Origin: Aureobasidium sp. EXF-3400
Taxonomy: Eukaryota; Ascomycota; Dothideomycetes; Dothideales; Saccotheciaceae
Length of the DNA: 64,000 nucleotides
Reading direction: 5' to 3'
NCBI GenBank assembly: GCA_024195585.1
Contig: SWBL01000079.1
Span: forward strand, 62,001 to 126,000
Shown here: one piece after another, positions 46,077 through 57,623 of the stretch
How positions within the stretch are numbered: position 1 is the first letter of the stretch
How the letters are laid out: each line of letters begins with the position of its first letter
Translations under genes and position numbers: made by a program
The notes under the pieces: generated by a model
The model's input: only the letters and a program-made list of their open reading frames with translations
What the model was told of the DNA's origin: nothing
Database searches by the model: none

Positions 46077-47591
46077 TACTTCCTGATGCTAGGAGCTCTA
46101 TAATGACTGGTCAGGGGGTCAGCATTTCGCGTTATAAGTCCCGCGTTGTGAATGTTGAGCATGCGTGTTGCTTCCGACAGTACCACACCATGTGATTGAA
46201 GAGGTGCTCAGCCTGCAGTAGCTGTGCATAGGCTTCGAGTGAGGAGAGTGCAAGTTCCGACTACCAATAGGGGAGTGAAATGGACAAAGGGTGTACATAC
46301 CACTGATGCTATCAGGTGTTGAGACCACACTTCAGGCTGTTTCTATCGTCTGCGCCGGGTTCTTCGAAGGTGCTGTACAGTTGCGGAATATCTCAAAGTC
46401 AAAATTGCAGCGATTGACCCATACTATTGATTTATCGTGTAAAGTGAACAGGTTTTGTCAACACCAGATTAGAAGATTCTACAAGTACCTGGCGCATGTG
46501 ACGTCGAGCCCAACGCGCGAGAGGGCGTGCACCGACGTTTGTCCCGCTCGGATTGGTTGGCTGCTCAACAAACAAGTTGGCAGTCATCCTGTCGTAATAA
46601 AACACTGCTCTCACTATTTGACCAGGCTATTTCAGGTGTGGAGAATAGTTGTTGAGTCTAGCTCTGGCTGCCTTGATATAGAGATCAAGTTTGCTCCGTC
46701 GTATTCGATTAGGCTTGCTATATTACGACAAACACCAGACAATCCACCCATCAAAACACGTCCTTGCATCTTGTACAAGTGCCCAGCACAACGCCATTGG
46801 GTTCCGGCATCGATGAAAGGTAGAGGTATTTGATCTGCGTGTACTTCTCCGGTCGACTTCTCTGTTGGGAGCCTTATAGGGCCACGGTTCGAACACTTTC
46901 TGTACTTGGTAGCTTAAATGGACATCACTCCGTCTCAAAAGGATCAAGCTTGTGCCCCTGTCAATCTATTTCCACTTAGACTGCCCTGGACAGTCGCCGC
47001 GGGTCAAGCATAACCTGCAGGGCATAGCCTTGGTCTGGGAAAAAGACACAGCTGGCATTCGCTTTGTGCTCATCCACTTGCTGTCCCTGGTCAATGTACA
47101 CTTGATTTCGATCACAATGGCCATAAACGCAATAAAGATATATACAGCTGTCGGTTCATATATCAAAACTGGAAACACTGTTTGATACACGGTAGTGAAA
47201 CAGAGCTTCATTGAATGGCCAAGGTCATACTCTCAACAGCGCCGGCCTACAGAGGTGAAAACAGTCAAGGAATGGACACGGTCGCCCTGATAGCATTGGA
47301 AAGCGATAGAGAACTCATGTCTCGGTCTGCTTCACGATCAAGCTGTACTCTACTGCTCTGTGATCCTCCCAAGACACCAAAGACGAGGGGCTCTTGGTTG
47401 CAGTCGGAAGTCATCGTCATAGGTGAAGCAAAGCTCGATGCCCCGCACAAATCGAGGCGCCGAAATTGGTGCGGGCAGCTGGCTGTGCACGACGTGCAAA
47501 CCACCGAAGTCCTTTCTACGACGACGTCAAAACTCTTTCCACACCGCTATACACTCCCCAGATCAGCTTGAATTCAATCTAGATCTTCAAC
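46077..47591. other. divergent intergenic region, 1515 bp
   Basis: Between start codons of tps2 (minus) and the PA2G4-type gene (plus). No gene supported: the longest frames lack family character. On the tps2 side, AGGGG (reverse complement of the CCCCT stress element) occurs at 46113-46117 and 46269-46273. Confidence 0.5.
46113..46273 (-). promoter_or_regulatory. two STRE-like CCCCT motifs upstream of tps2
   Basis: CCCCT on the minus strand at 46117-46113 and 46273-46269, about 40 and 195 bp above the tps2 start codon. In yeast, trehalose genes are controlled by Msn2/4 through such elements. Five-base motifs arise often by chance, so this is only suggestive. Confidence 0.3.
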
Positions 47592-49045
47592 ATGGCATCC
47601 ACCGCACCCCCCGCCGAGATTGGTATGCCCAATTCTACTGTATATCACAAGCCACGAAAACTCAGAAGCTAATTAATTGCCTTTACGAGCAGACTACAGT
47701 CTTAACAACCCCGACACGTGCGGCCCAACCTCGACCTCGCTATGAACCACCCAAGCTGACCTCGAAATTAGCCTTACCAAGTACAAGACCGCCGCTCAGA
47801 TCTCCCAGAAGGTCCTGGAGGCTGTCACAGGTACATGGCGTGATGCAAACCGACAAAGACCAACGACTGACATGTATTCAAGGATGGTGCACTGAGGGCG
47901 CCAAGATTGTCGAGGTCTGCGAGAAGGGCGACAAGCTCCTCGAGGAGGAGATCGCAAAGGTCTACAAGGGCAAGAAGATCGCAAAGGGTGTCGCTCACCC
48001 CACCACCGTCTCGCCCAGCGCTTTCGTCACCCCCTACACCCCCCTCAAGTCCGACGCTGAGGAGGCCGCCGTCGAGCTCAAGGCTGCCGAGTGCGTCAAG
48101 ATCCAGCTCGGTGCTCAGATTGACGGTTTCGGTGCCATTGTCTGCGACTCGATCATTGTTCCCTCTTCCGAGGCCAACGCCAACGGCGAACTCGAGGGCC
48201 GCCAGGCCGACCTTGTTCTCGCCACTTACTACGCCAACGAGCTCCTTTTGAGAACCATGCTGCCTTCCGGTCTTCTCGCCTCCGGCTCCGAGGAGGAGAT
48301 TGCCAAGGCACGTGCACAGAAGCCTTTCAGCCAGGGCAAGATCACCCAGCTCCTTGAGAAGCTCGTCAAGAGCTACGACTGCAACCTCGTCGAGAACACC
48401 ACCTGCTGGCAATTCGAGAGAAACGAGATTGAGGGCAAGAAGAAGATCATCTTGGCTCCCGGCGAGGGTGTCAGAGGTGACGGTCTCCCCGAGGTTGGCG
48501 AGGCCTGGGGTGTTGAGATGGGTGTCAGTTTGGGTACCGGTAAGGTCAAGTCGCTCGGCAACCGTGCCACTCTCCACCGCCGCACCACCACCACCTACGG
48601 CCTGAAGAGACCCAGCTCAAGAGCTACTCTGTCCGAGGTTGTCAAGAAGTTCGGCACTTTCCCCTTCTCCATCCGCCAGCTGGAGGACGAGCGCGCCGGC
48701 AAGGTCGGTGTCGTTGAGTGTGTCCGTGGTGGCGTTCTCCGCCAGTACGAGGTTATTGGTGATAAGGACAACGAGGCTGTCTGCCGTCTGTTCACCACCG
48801 TTGGTAAGTTTGCGTTATATTTATGATAAAGACTGCATTTCCTAACCGTGAGAACAGCCGTCACCAAGAACGGTATCACCCGTCTGAGTGCTCCTCCTAC
48901 TCCTGACCTTACCAAGTTCAAGACCGACAAGAAGATCACCGACGAGGAGATTCTTAAGATCCTTGAGCAGCCTCTTGCCAAGGAGTCGAAGAACAAGAAC
49001 AAGAAGAAGAAGACCGCCACCAAGGCTGAGACCACCGAGGCATAA
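47592..49045 (+). CDS. PA2G4/EBP1-type M24 (metallopeptidase-like) protein
   Basis: Exons 47592-47622, 47693-47717, 47772-47830, 47883-48803 and 48858-49045 give 407 residues. The N-terminal core reads DYSLNNPDTLTKYKTAAQIS, KVLEAVTGWCTEGAKIVEVCEKGD, then KKIAKGVAHPTTVSPSA, typical of the proliferation-associated 2G4 / Cdb4 branch of the pita-bread M24 fold. This branch lacks aminopeptidase activity and binds RNA, ribosomes or curved DNA. The Lys-rich tail (KNKNKKKKTATKAE) fits nucleic-acid or ribosome binding. The first three exons are very small (31, 25 and 59 nt) and were assigned because only this joining restores the conserved N-terminus. Confidence 0.9.
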
Positions 49046-49729
49046 ATTCTCGTCAAGACGCAGAATGACCGAGGACAGAGCTTGTGATGGAAGCTGAGCA
49101 GCCATACTGGAACACGTCCAGTTGTGGAGACGCAGTAGGATGGCATATTACGGCATGAACAGCAGAAGAAGATACGAGTCGGAACTGCTTACGGTGGAAA
49201 GTCAAGGGGGAGAGACACGAAAGGCATGCCAGGCACTAGTCGAAAGCAAATCGTAGTCAAATACGAGAGCCCATACTCAGCTCGAAGCAATATTACGCAT
49301 CACGTCAGACATAAATCAGTAGGCGCGAGAGTAAATAGTCTAAAAGTGAAAGATGATGAGTGACAGTTGAAGGGGCTGATGTTTGGTCACCCTTTCACTT
49401 TCACCCTTGGCGCACGGCGACGAGATTCCTTGAAGCCACACACCTCGACACGTCAAACACTGTTTCCCGGAGCCTCGAAGAGGAGAGAGAGCGCAAGTCG
49501 ACGCGAAGGGCTGGTCCAACAGGAACGAGTGATCTACTGCATCTGGAGAGGGGGATATTACGCGACCAAAAAAAGTCATCAGCGTCAGTCGCGGCTTCAG
49601 CATCCCACGCTTCAGATTCGACGCATCTGCCTCCTTATTCGACACCGCGACTTTGAACAGGCGGCCTCCTGCGCACGCGTATTGCAGACAAGAGGCACTT
49701 GTTGCCTAGAAAGAGTTATCAACTACAAG
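49046..49729. other. intergenic region, 684 bp
   Basis: 3' flank of the PA2G4-type gene and 5' region of the PHD gene. The PHD reading frame remains open upstream to 49367 but the extension is Arg-rich, without conservation features, and lacks a better start. Confidence 0.55.
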
Positions 49730-52700
49730 ATGGATTCGACGCCATCAACGAGGAGTAAGAATCGCAGTCCCCGTATGCCGCCCACAACATCGACCCAAAA
49801 TCGCAGCGTCGCCCAGCCTCCTGCTATCAATGGCTCCACCATGGACTGGATAGAACCGCCGCTCGCATCGCCCATTCCAAGTTTTGAAGATCATGGAGGA
49901 GGTCCCTACGGAGTGCTCGAGGATATGCAGGCCCTGGGCAGTCGGCCCACAGCAAAGGTCAGAGCCAGGGTGAAGCCAGACGCTCCTAAGAAAAGCGCTC
50001 TGGGCAAATCTCTTGCCAACCCCATTGCCACTGCATCCAACCAGGCTACGCCAGAAGCAACCCCTGCACCTATGGACCCTCTACCCGAACAACCCCTGGT
50101 CATTGTTGACGATGAGCGTGATGATGATTACACGCCACGCCCATCCAAGAAGCCCGCCAAACCTCGTCTGTCACGCTCATCTGCCAACCCCGTCAAGTCG
50201 ACTGCTTCACCGAAACCCACTACGCCTTCAGTTGCGGCCTCTGAGACCCCCGTGCCTTCTTCCGTTGCTACCCCTGCCGTCACGGCCACACCGACTGCTG
50301 CCACTAAGGATGCTATCATGGAAGCCCGAGACAAAGATGCCGCTAGACAACTGGAACTGTTTGACCAGGTCATTCCGCTACCATCGTCACCACCACCAGT
50401 ACAACAAAATCTGTTTAATATTGTAAAAGCCGCCGTCAAGAAATCTATCGAGGTTGGAAATAAGTATCTTGGTCTCGCCATTCAGGAGGTTTATCTTGAA
50501 AGTTTCTCCAAACCAAGGTTGGTAGACCTGCTGCAGGGCATTCTCGACCAGACCTCCACACCTCAAGAAATTCTCATTTTCAGAGAGCACATCTCCTTGG
50601 CCAAAAAGAAGATAAGGGCTCAAGAACTCGCTGTGAAAAAGAAGAAAGCCGCAAGTGAAGATAAGAAGGTTTCTTCACTGGCTCCTGAAATGATTCCGCA
50701 CCCTTCTATTGAGACTCAAGCGGTTCCGCGAAAACTGAAGATTTCACTCAAGAACTCAGGCAAGAAAGCAACGCAGAGCGTCACCAAGCCAGCCAAAACG
50801 CCAGCCCCTCGCCAACCCACAAACAAGCCGCGCACATCAAGTGTTTCTAGCTCTTCGTCCTTATCTTCGCTCACCAGCATCGAGGAAGAAATGCCCCTTG
50901 CTGAACCATTACAGTCCTCGGCACTTGCAGCTACTCCTGTTATGCTTGCCGCTCCTGCAGAATCTAACGGCGTCAAGCGCTCTTCAATGGAAGCAGGAAA
51001 CGACGAAAAAGATCAGGAGTTTCAAGCAAAGAAGCAGAAGCTCGACCAAGAAGTCAACCGTGATGCTCCTATAGAAGAGAGCCATATACGGCCAGATCTC
51101 CTGGCCATGTCCAGCGCGCACCAAAATCTGATTGTCCCGCCCGTGCAACTCACTGCCAACGGTGCTCACAGTAGAGACCTCCTAGTTGGTGGAGTGTCAC
51201 CTTTGACTGACATGTCATCGTCGCTCTCGTCTGCATCTCACGACAATACGCCCAAGAGAGCTTCCATGCCTGCCAAGATACTGAAAAAGAAAGCTAAAAC
51301 CAAGCACTCGTAAGTGGCAACCGCTAAGAGAATATGCGCAGTAGACAAATCGGCGTCTCTCTCTCGATGAAGATGAGTATATGATGCTAACTGTTGTTGT
51401 GCACAAAGGCCTGTCAAAAAGCAAGCGCCTGGGCAAAGTCCTGACGAGGACGGAACAAGCCGTAGGGCCAGCCCCAGCGGTCCTGATGTGAACGAAGAGG
51501 TACAGACTCCTTGCTATCATTCCTTCCCAGCAAACTCGAATCCATCGTCTGCTCATGCAAAAGATGCCTTCGCTGGTTGTATTTGATTCACATACATCAT
51601 GCCAGCGCTCTGCGAAAAACTTTTACTGACACCCCCATTCCAGTCTGACAACAACGACTTCTGCACAGCTTGCAACACCAGCGGATTCCTTCTTTGCTGT
51701 GACGGCTGCGACAGTTCGTTCCATCTCCACTGTCTTGATCCTCCTCTAAGTCAAAACGCACCTGAACTGAACGAAGCTTGGTACTGTTTCGGCTGTACCG
51801 CAAAGCGCGCACAGCCTCAGAGACAGTCCCGTGGTCTCTTTTCTGCTTTGCTACTCAACCTTGAGAAGCGTAATCCATCAAACTTTATGCTCCCACAGGA
51901 CATTCGCGAATACTTTGATGGTGTCGCAACCGCTAAAGACGGCAAGTTCGTAGAACAGCTTGCTACAAAAACTCGGTAAGTCGATCGATATACATGCGCA
52001 CTAGAGTTGCACCACCACAAGTGCTTTTCGAGTGAATTTCATGGATCAGCAATGCAACACAGATTACTGACCAGTATGCTTAACAGAAGAGGAGCCGGGT
52101 ACGAAGAGCTGCCTGACCACTTCAAGACAAAGGATGCCAAAGGGCAAGCTATTCTATGCTACAATTGTTCGCTCTCGTCTCTTGGTCGGCGCGAGATTAT
52201 CACCTGCGATCAGTGTAGTGCACATTGGCACCTCGATTGTCTCGACCCGCCACTTGCAAATGCCCCCTACCGTGACCACACTGGCAGAAAGATTCGCGAC
52301 TGGCTCTGCCCTCTTCATGCTGACCATGTGCTTCGCCAGATGGAAGTGCCTCGTTTGGCTGACAGACAGTTCCAAAGAGAGCGAAGAGTAAACATGCGCA
52401 GACCCCGTTCTGCAAAGGTTGTCGACACTGCTCTCAGTCGCGGCTTCATCAACGATGGCGTGATCGAGATAGCCAATGACTCAAGTGAGGACGAGTCCGA
52501 GTTCGAGGAGATCGAAGTCGCTAGTACTGTTTATCGTCTTCCTGAGAAGGGTATCAAACTCGATTTCATTGACAGAGTCAGACGGTGAGTACCTGTATAT
52601 CTTTTTGATACCACCTCCTCTAACAGTCCCGCAGAAGCCGAGCCGCCGAACAGTACTACAACGATCGCCAGACATACTCTCAACCCAGCAAGAAGAGAAA

Positions 52701-53105
52701 GGTCTCGGACCCCAACGAAAAGGACAGCTTCTTCCGCCGCTCATTCGCAGAGCAACGCACTGCTCTCGACCTGGTTGGTCTTGCCAATCAGCAAGCCGAT
52801 CTGGACTTCAATGGAGATCAGGTCAGCAGCCTGCTCACAACTCTTATTGTAAGTCCTACTACCCTCAACCACTTTTCGATGCATGTGACTGATTATATTA
52901 CCAACAGGCCGAAGCGCCAGCCGATGTGGTTGAGCAAATGATCGAAGCGGAGAAGGTTGCCAAAATATCATCTGATACAACGGGTCCACCGTCACCTCCA
53001 GCATCAGACCAACATGCAGAGCAAAGCGTGGCACAGCAACGCAAGAGCTTGGAGCTTCTTCAGACACTTATTGCTCGAAAGCTTGCCACCTTGCCAGATC
53101 AATGA
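49730..53105 (+). CDS. double PHD finger protein, Rco1-like (Rpd3S deacetylase subunit)
   Basis: Exons 49730-51309, 51409-51499, 51644-51975, 52087-52584, 52635-52848 and 52908-53105 give 970 residues. The first 550 residues are Pro/Ser/Lys-rich and disordered. PHD1 (about 562-612) has CTACNTSGFLLCCDGCDSSF and ends WYCFGC; PHD2 (about 690-745) has CYNC, ITCDQCSAHWHLDCLDPPL and WLCPLH. A linker between the fingers contains FMLPQDIREYF. This layout matches yeast Rco1 and fission yeast Cph1, which target the Rpd3S histone deacetylase to transcribed chromatin in the nucleus. ATG at 49730 was chosen as MDSTPSTRSK opens the disordered but compositionally uniform N-terminus. Confidence 0.85.
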
Positions 53106-53790
53106 TCAATTCGCATTCTGAGCCGGACAAGCATCATTTACTTACTGACAGTTTATCTACGCGCATGGATGTTGCTTCCAGAATAGGAGCAAATCGCCCA
53201 TGACTTTGTGCGAGCAGTGGGTTCAAGACAGATATGAGCCATCAAGCTCGTTCTTGGGTGGTACTTTGCTCACAAAGCTCTGGTACCAATCCCGGCGCAG
53301 TGATATCAAGTTTCTCTTTTCTCATTATTGCGGCATGGTTGGTCAGGGGAAAGCGGCAAATCAAAACGATTGTACTATAGCTAGTAATTTTCTCATTGGA
53401 AGGTGCGCAACACAATACATGCGTTCTTCCCCTTGCTACTCCACGATTGTCTATCTCATCTTGTGTCTGATGGAAAGCGCGTCGATGTCTACTGCGATGC
53501 TTGTGATTTCCTTCTAGGGTCTTCCTTTCTGTCTCTGGTTACTATTACCGTGGTCATCATCCTCGCGTCTAGTTGGCTCCACATCACTGTGAACCTTCAT
53601 TATGAGGCCATATAAAGACAGACCCTTCCCAAGGTAGCAATCGTATGTAGTTCGAAGGAGCAAAATTGCGCTCTGACGGTCAACAAATATTGATTTTGCA
53701 TTGCTCTACTCCTACTCTGCTTTGGTTTCAGTCTCTGGAGACACAAGACTCTCAAGTCCACCCTTGCACAACATCCACTCGTCACAAATC
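53106..53790. other. convergent intergenic region, 685 bp
   Basis: Between the stop codons of the PHD gene and the aquaglyceroporin gene. No gene is supported. Confidence 0.6.
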
Positions 53791-55066
53791 TCAATTGTGA
53801 CCCGTCTCCGCCGCCAACGAAAACCCAGTCTCCATTTTGCTTCCAGAATTCAACGTCGACCCATTCGACCCCAAACTAAACACCTTGTGCATATTCGTGG
53901 GGCTCATCGGACTCTGTCTACTAATATTACTCTTCACCAAATGTAAATTCAACCCTTCCTCTCCATCTTCATGGAACGCAGCTCCTTTACCGATTTTCTG
54001 CAGACTGTCACGCATGAGTATCTCATAGTAGCAAGTTGCAAACAGAGTAGCTGGCACGTTAACCAAGATAGAAATCCAAGAGTAGGAGTGGTAGGAGAAG
54101 GCTTCTCGGCCGAAGAAAATGGCGGCCACGATGCGGGTGCCGAGGTCACGAGCGAGGTTTGTGGAGATGGTGATGTCGGCGAAACCCCAGACCATTACTG
54201 AGTAGACCAAGCCGATTGCCCAGGGAGCCACTTGAGGAGAAATAAATGGGTTGGCGGGGTCCAGGCAAGCCCAGAGCACAATACCGATGTAGGAGTCGAC
54301 GAAGAATTCGATGAAGAAGAGGTAGCCGAGGTTTGTTTGCTTGGGTCCTGGGAAGGAGCAGAAGATACTGGCGGGACCGCCGCTGAATACTGTGCCTTTG
54401 CCGGCGGCGATGGTGGTTGCAGAAAACGCGGCGATTTGCTCGTGGTATTGGCCGTAGACGAAAAGACCGGCTATGAAGGCACCGAAGATTTGAGAAAAGA
54501 TGTAGTAGGGCACTTTCTTCCAGGGAAATCCTTGCCAGGTAGCGAAACATATTGTCATGGCGGGATTGAAGTGGCTGTAGACACGTAAGAGGGAGATCTC
54601 TGGTGATGCTTGGACAAATAAACTTACCCTCCGGATGTTGAACCACAAGTGATGATGGCAAAGGCAATGCCAAAGCCGAAAGCAAGACCAACCTCAAGCA
54701 GACTTCCAATCGCAGCATTTTCCGCACCGAGGGTAAAGGAAGCCGTTGCGGCGATACCAGGATACACATAGAAGAAAACACCAGTGCTATAAATCAAGTT
54801 AGCATCAAGACATCCATCTAGTTTGTGGTGATCGTGGTCGCGTACGCTTCAGCCATCATCTCGCGAAGCCATCTTGGTCTTGCTCGCTCAAAGTCGAGCT
54901 TGCGCTGAGAGACAGCCTTGGTGGAAACAACGTGACGCTCGTAATGTTTTTGTATAGCCTTTGGGAGAGGTCAGGATCGATCGAGGTTAAAGTAATAAGC
55001 AAGATATACCTCTGTTGCACCCAACTCAAGGTCGTTCGTGTGTAATCTCTGTATGTGATCTGACAT
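53791..55066 (-). CDS. aquaglyceroporin (MIP family), NPA/NLA type
   Basis: Exons (minus) 55066-55010, 54958-54846, 54786-54628 and 54574-53791 give 370 residues. Six membrane segments are visible, beginning at TGVFFYVYPGIAATASF. The first pore motif is intact in GHFNPAMT. The second is TNLARDLGTR, with Leu replacing Pro. The Asp after NLAR is typical of glycerol facilitators, and yeast Fps1 also has an NLA second motif. It probably passes glycerol or other small polyols through the plasma membrane. The cytosolic C-terminus is Ser/Gly-rich and may be regulatory. A cluster of CreA-type GC boxes lies upstream. Confidence 0.9.
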
Positions 55067-56355
55067 GATTGCTATATGGACTTTTGGAGAGATGCAGAGA
55101 TGCGATGATCTCTACAACGAAGGGATGCATAACCTCATATACCCTGCCCATGCCGAGGTTACCAGTGACCGATAATTGCTTCATCTCGCGGAAAGAAGTG
55201 CTAGGTAAACGCCCTCGAATGATTGAGACATGCCAGACGGATCTGACGGCTGTCTACCTGCCGTATTTGCCTCACCAGGATCAATATACTCCTGCATGTA
55301 CGAGTAACGCGGCTTGCGATGTCCTCTTCCGGGGTCTCCAGATCGACACTGAGCATCTGCCGTTAGGGTTAGATGACACGATACCAGATCCACGGTATAC
55401 ATACACATACAGAAAAGCATGGGTAAAGAGCCACGCTGTCTGAGCATGGCTTGCAGCATCTTGTGTGAACTCTCCTGAGTAGGAAAAGTTTGGACAAGAG
55501 CCGCAAATTAATCAAAGAAACAAGCTCATCAGAGGACATGACAAGCATCAGGCTTGACTGTCAAGCACGCCGACAGGTCTGCATCCGGCTAAGCTCGTCA
55601 CATGGCTTGCGTAGGTGGAAAGAGGGGGACCGGTAGGGCCTGTGGGGATTCGCTGTAACCATTGTCACCGGCATGGAGTCGTTGTAGGATGCCGCGGTTT
55701 GCGGCTCAAGTCATTAAACCATTTAGTACTTGACATGATGTATCGCAAACGGACGGTTCGACGGAATTATTTCCACTCCAGATGATGTGCAATGATTGTC
55801 GTGATGTATGGGGCCCCGCGCGATGCGGGGTACATCGTGGGGTCGCATCTGGTTCCGGCTACGGAGACTCGAAGATCCGGCTCTGTACAACACCAGGTGC
55901 GAGACTTGTAGGTCAGTGCTAGTTAGTCATCAATCAGCCCACTCCGGCTGAGGCTTGACGATAATGTGTTTGGTCAAGTCTGATTGTCGTCTTTCGATGG
56001 CCTCGATATCGACACTCCCATCGGATCGTACCTGCTTACCACTCTTACTTCTACCCCATCCTTGCGGAGTACCTCGGAATACGTTCACTTCAAGCGATTG
56101 GCTTGAGAGCGGTTACAGCGATCATGTAACTCACATCTGAGATACTGACTGACAACATGTAGGGTTCAGGGTAGAAAGAGTATTTTGTTAGCATATGTAT
56201 CTGTTAAGGGGGTGGGTATCTTGTGTAAAGAAGCAACGTCGTAATCATATCATAAGCCATGGGTATTGTTCAGCAAGTCCTGTAATAGTGCGAACAGGCC
56301 AATCATCGTTCTTGCTCGTCGTTCTTGTTGATGTTGGTTGGCGGACAATCCAGAT
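55067..56355. other. intergenic region, 1289 bp
   Basis: Upstream region of the aquaglyceroporin (minus) and 3' flank of the SUB1 gene (minus). No gene is supported. Contains a 15-base palindrome GCTTGACTGTCAAGC at 55552-55566 and the GC-box cluster listed separately. Confidence 0.55.
55642..55842. promoter_or_regulatory. cluster of CreA-type SYGGRG sites
   Basis: GTGGGG at 55642-55647, CCCCGC (reverse GCGGGG) at 55814-55819, GCGGGG at 55825-55830 and GTGGGG at 55837-55842 all fit the fungal CreA/Cre1 consensus. Three fall within 29 bp. They lie 575-775 bp upstream of the aquaglyceroporin start codon. Carbon catabolite control of a glycerol channel would make sense but is inferred. Confidence 0.35.
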
Positions 56356-57059
56356 TTATTCCTCCTCGTCGCTGGTAGCCTCATGGTTCTTCTTCTCGTA
56401 CTTGAACCTGTCAAGCTTGCTCGTAGACGGAGCGGTGTTGGCCTCTGGTTCGGAATCAGCTTGCTCTGGCTCGGTTTCATCTGGCTCCAATTTGAAAGGT
56501 TTGGCTGATGAAGTCTTGGTGACTTCGTCCTCGGCATAGTTTGGACGAGGAAGATTCTGGCCTTGGGACTTCAAAGCTGCTTCAACCTCAGGCAGGATCT
56601 CGAGGAAAGCCGAGAACTGTTCGAGAGAAAGCGAAATGCCCTGAGCAGCTTAGTAGATCACACATGATGGCGAGAATGTGAGTAGCGACCGACCTTCTTT
56701 CCCGGAAGCGACTTGCCATCCTTTTCGTAGTACTCGCGAATGTTGACCTGTAGTTCTCAATGAGAATCCTGAATGCTCCGAACCATGCTGCAGAGACGGG
56801 AACTCACCAGGTGCATTTTCTTGTACTCTGACAAGGTCACGCGACGCTTTCCGGAGAGCTGAACGTTGGTCAGTATCTCATGATACTAAGAGTGGTCCAA
56901 AGGCTTTACCTCCCAATAGGGATTATCATCCTCATCAAGTTGCTTGTCTTTGGAGATTGCGGTTTTGGCACGCTTGGACTGGGGAGCGTCTTCGACGAAA
57001 CCACCATCGGCATCGTAGTCATCAGCCTTGCTGGCACGCTTCTTGGATTTGGGAGGCAT
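56356..57059 (-). CDS. sub1: transcriptional coactivator p15/PC4 (SUB1 homologue)
   Basis: Exons (minus) 57059-56910, 56858-56808, 56747-56694 and 56640-56356 give 179 residues. A basic/acidic N-terminus (MPPKSKKRASKADDYD) precedes the single PC4 domain: KRRVTLSEYKKMHLVNIREYY, then EKDGKSLPGKKGISLSLEQF and AFLEILPEV. PC4/Sub1 binds single-stranded DNA and assists RNA polymerase II initiation and termination in the nucleus. The acidic Glu-rich C-terminus ends SDEEE. Two central exons are only 51 and 54 nt and both are in phase 0. Confidence 0.93.
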
Positions 57060-57623
57060 ATCTGGATGTGATGTTTATGCAATTGGAATCACGCAGTTGG
57101 AAAGACGTGAACGGGGAGACGTGCACAAACGCGTGCATGTCATCAGAGCCAAGACTCGCTTTGGGAGGCAGGAGCACTTCTATCAAGACGTGCGCAACCT
57201 CATTATCAGGATTCTGTTTGCTACTACTAGAGAACTACCTAGTAAGCTCTGAGCTATATATGAACAAGTATGTACTTGGGTTACTGTAGTCATAGTAAAT
57301 AGGCAGTGGTAGATGAAGGCTCAGACACGAGCTTGGCGGACTGAAACAGATTCCGGCGGACTGTGACGTGGGCGGCGGAACCTCCGGCAGTCACATGTTG
57401 AAACAGCATCGAGTCGGAGCCCTAGGCATGCAAGTTGGAAGTCTAGGTTCACGACGTTTCCGAGCACCCGAGACAGCAGACAACAGACGACAACAGCGAG
57501 AGAGTCGGTCGAAGCAGACATCGTTACGCGACGGCAGCATCTGACCAAGCTCGACAAGGAAAGCTGTGGGCGCATTTCGCATCCCGCATCCGACATTGCC
57601 ATGATCCAGCAACTACCGATTGA
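57060..57623. promoter_or_regulatory. divergent promoter sub1 / VPS9-PX gene
   Basis: 564 bp between the start codons of two divergent genes. No gene or clear motif is supported. Confidence 0.5.

Noticed and set aside
47423..47882. long N-terminal extension of the PA2G4-type frame
   Set aside because: The unspliced frame has no family character. Three small exons from 47592 restore the conserved N-terminus.
49367..49729. 121-codon extension of the PHD protein
   Set aside because: Arg-rich and unlike the rest; the first suitable ATG is 49730.
55552..55566. 15-base palindrome GCTTGACTGTCAAGC
   Set aside because: Too short and isolated to assign; kept only as a note in the intergenic entry.
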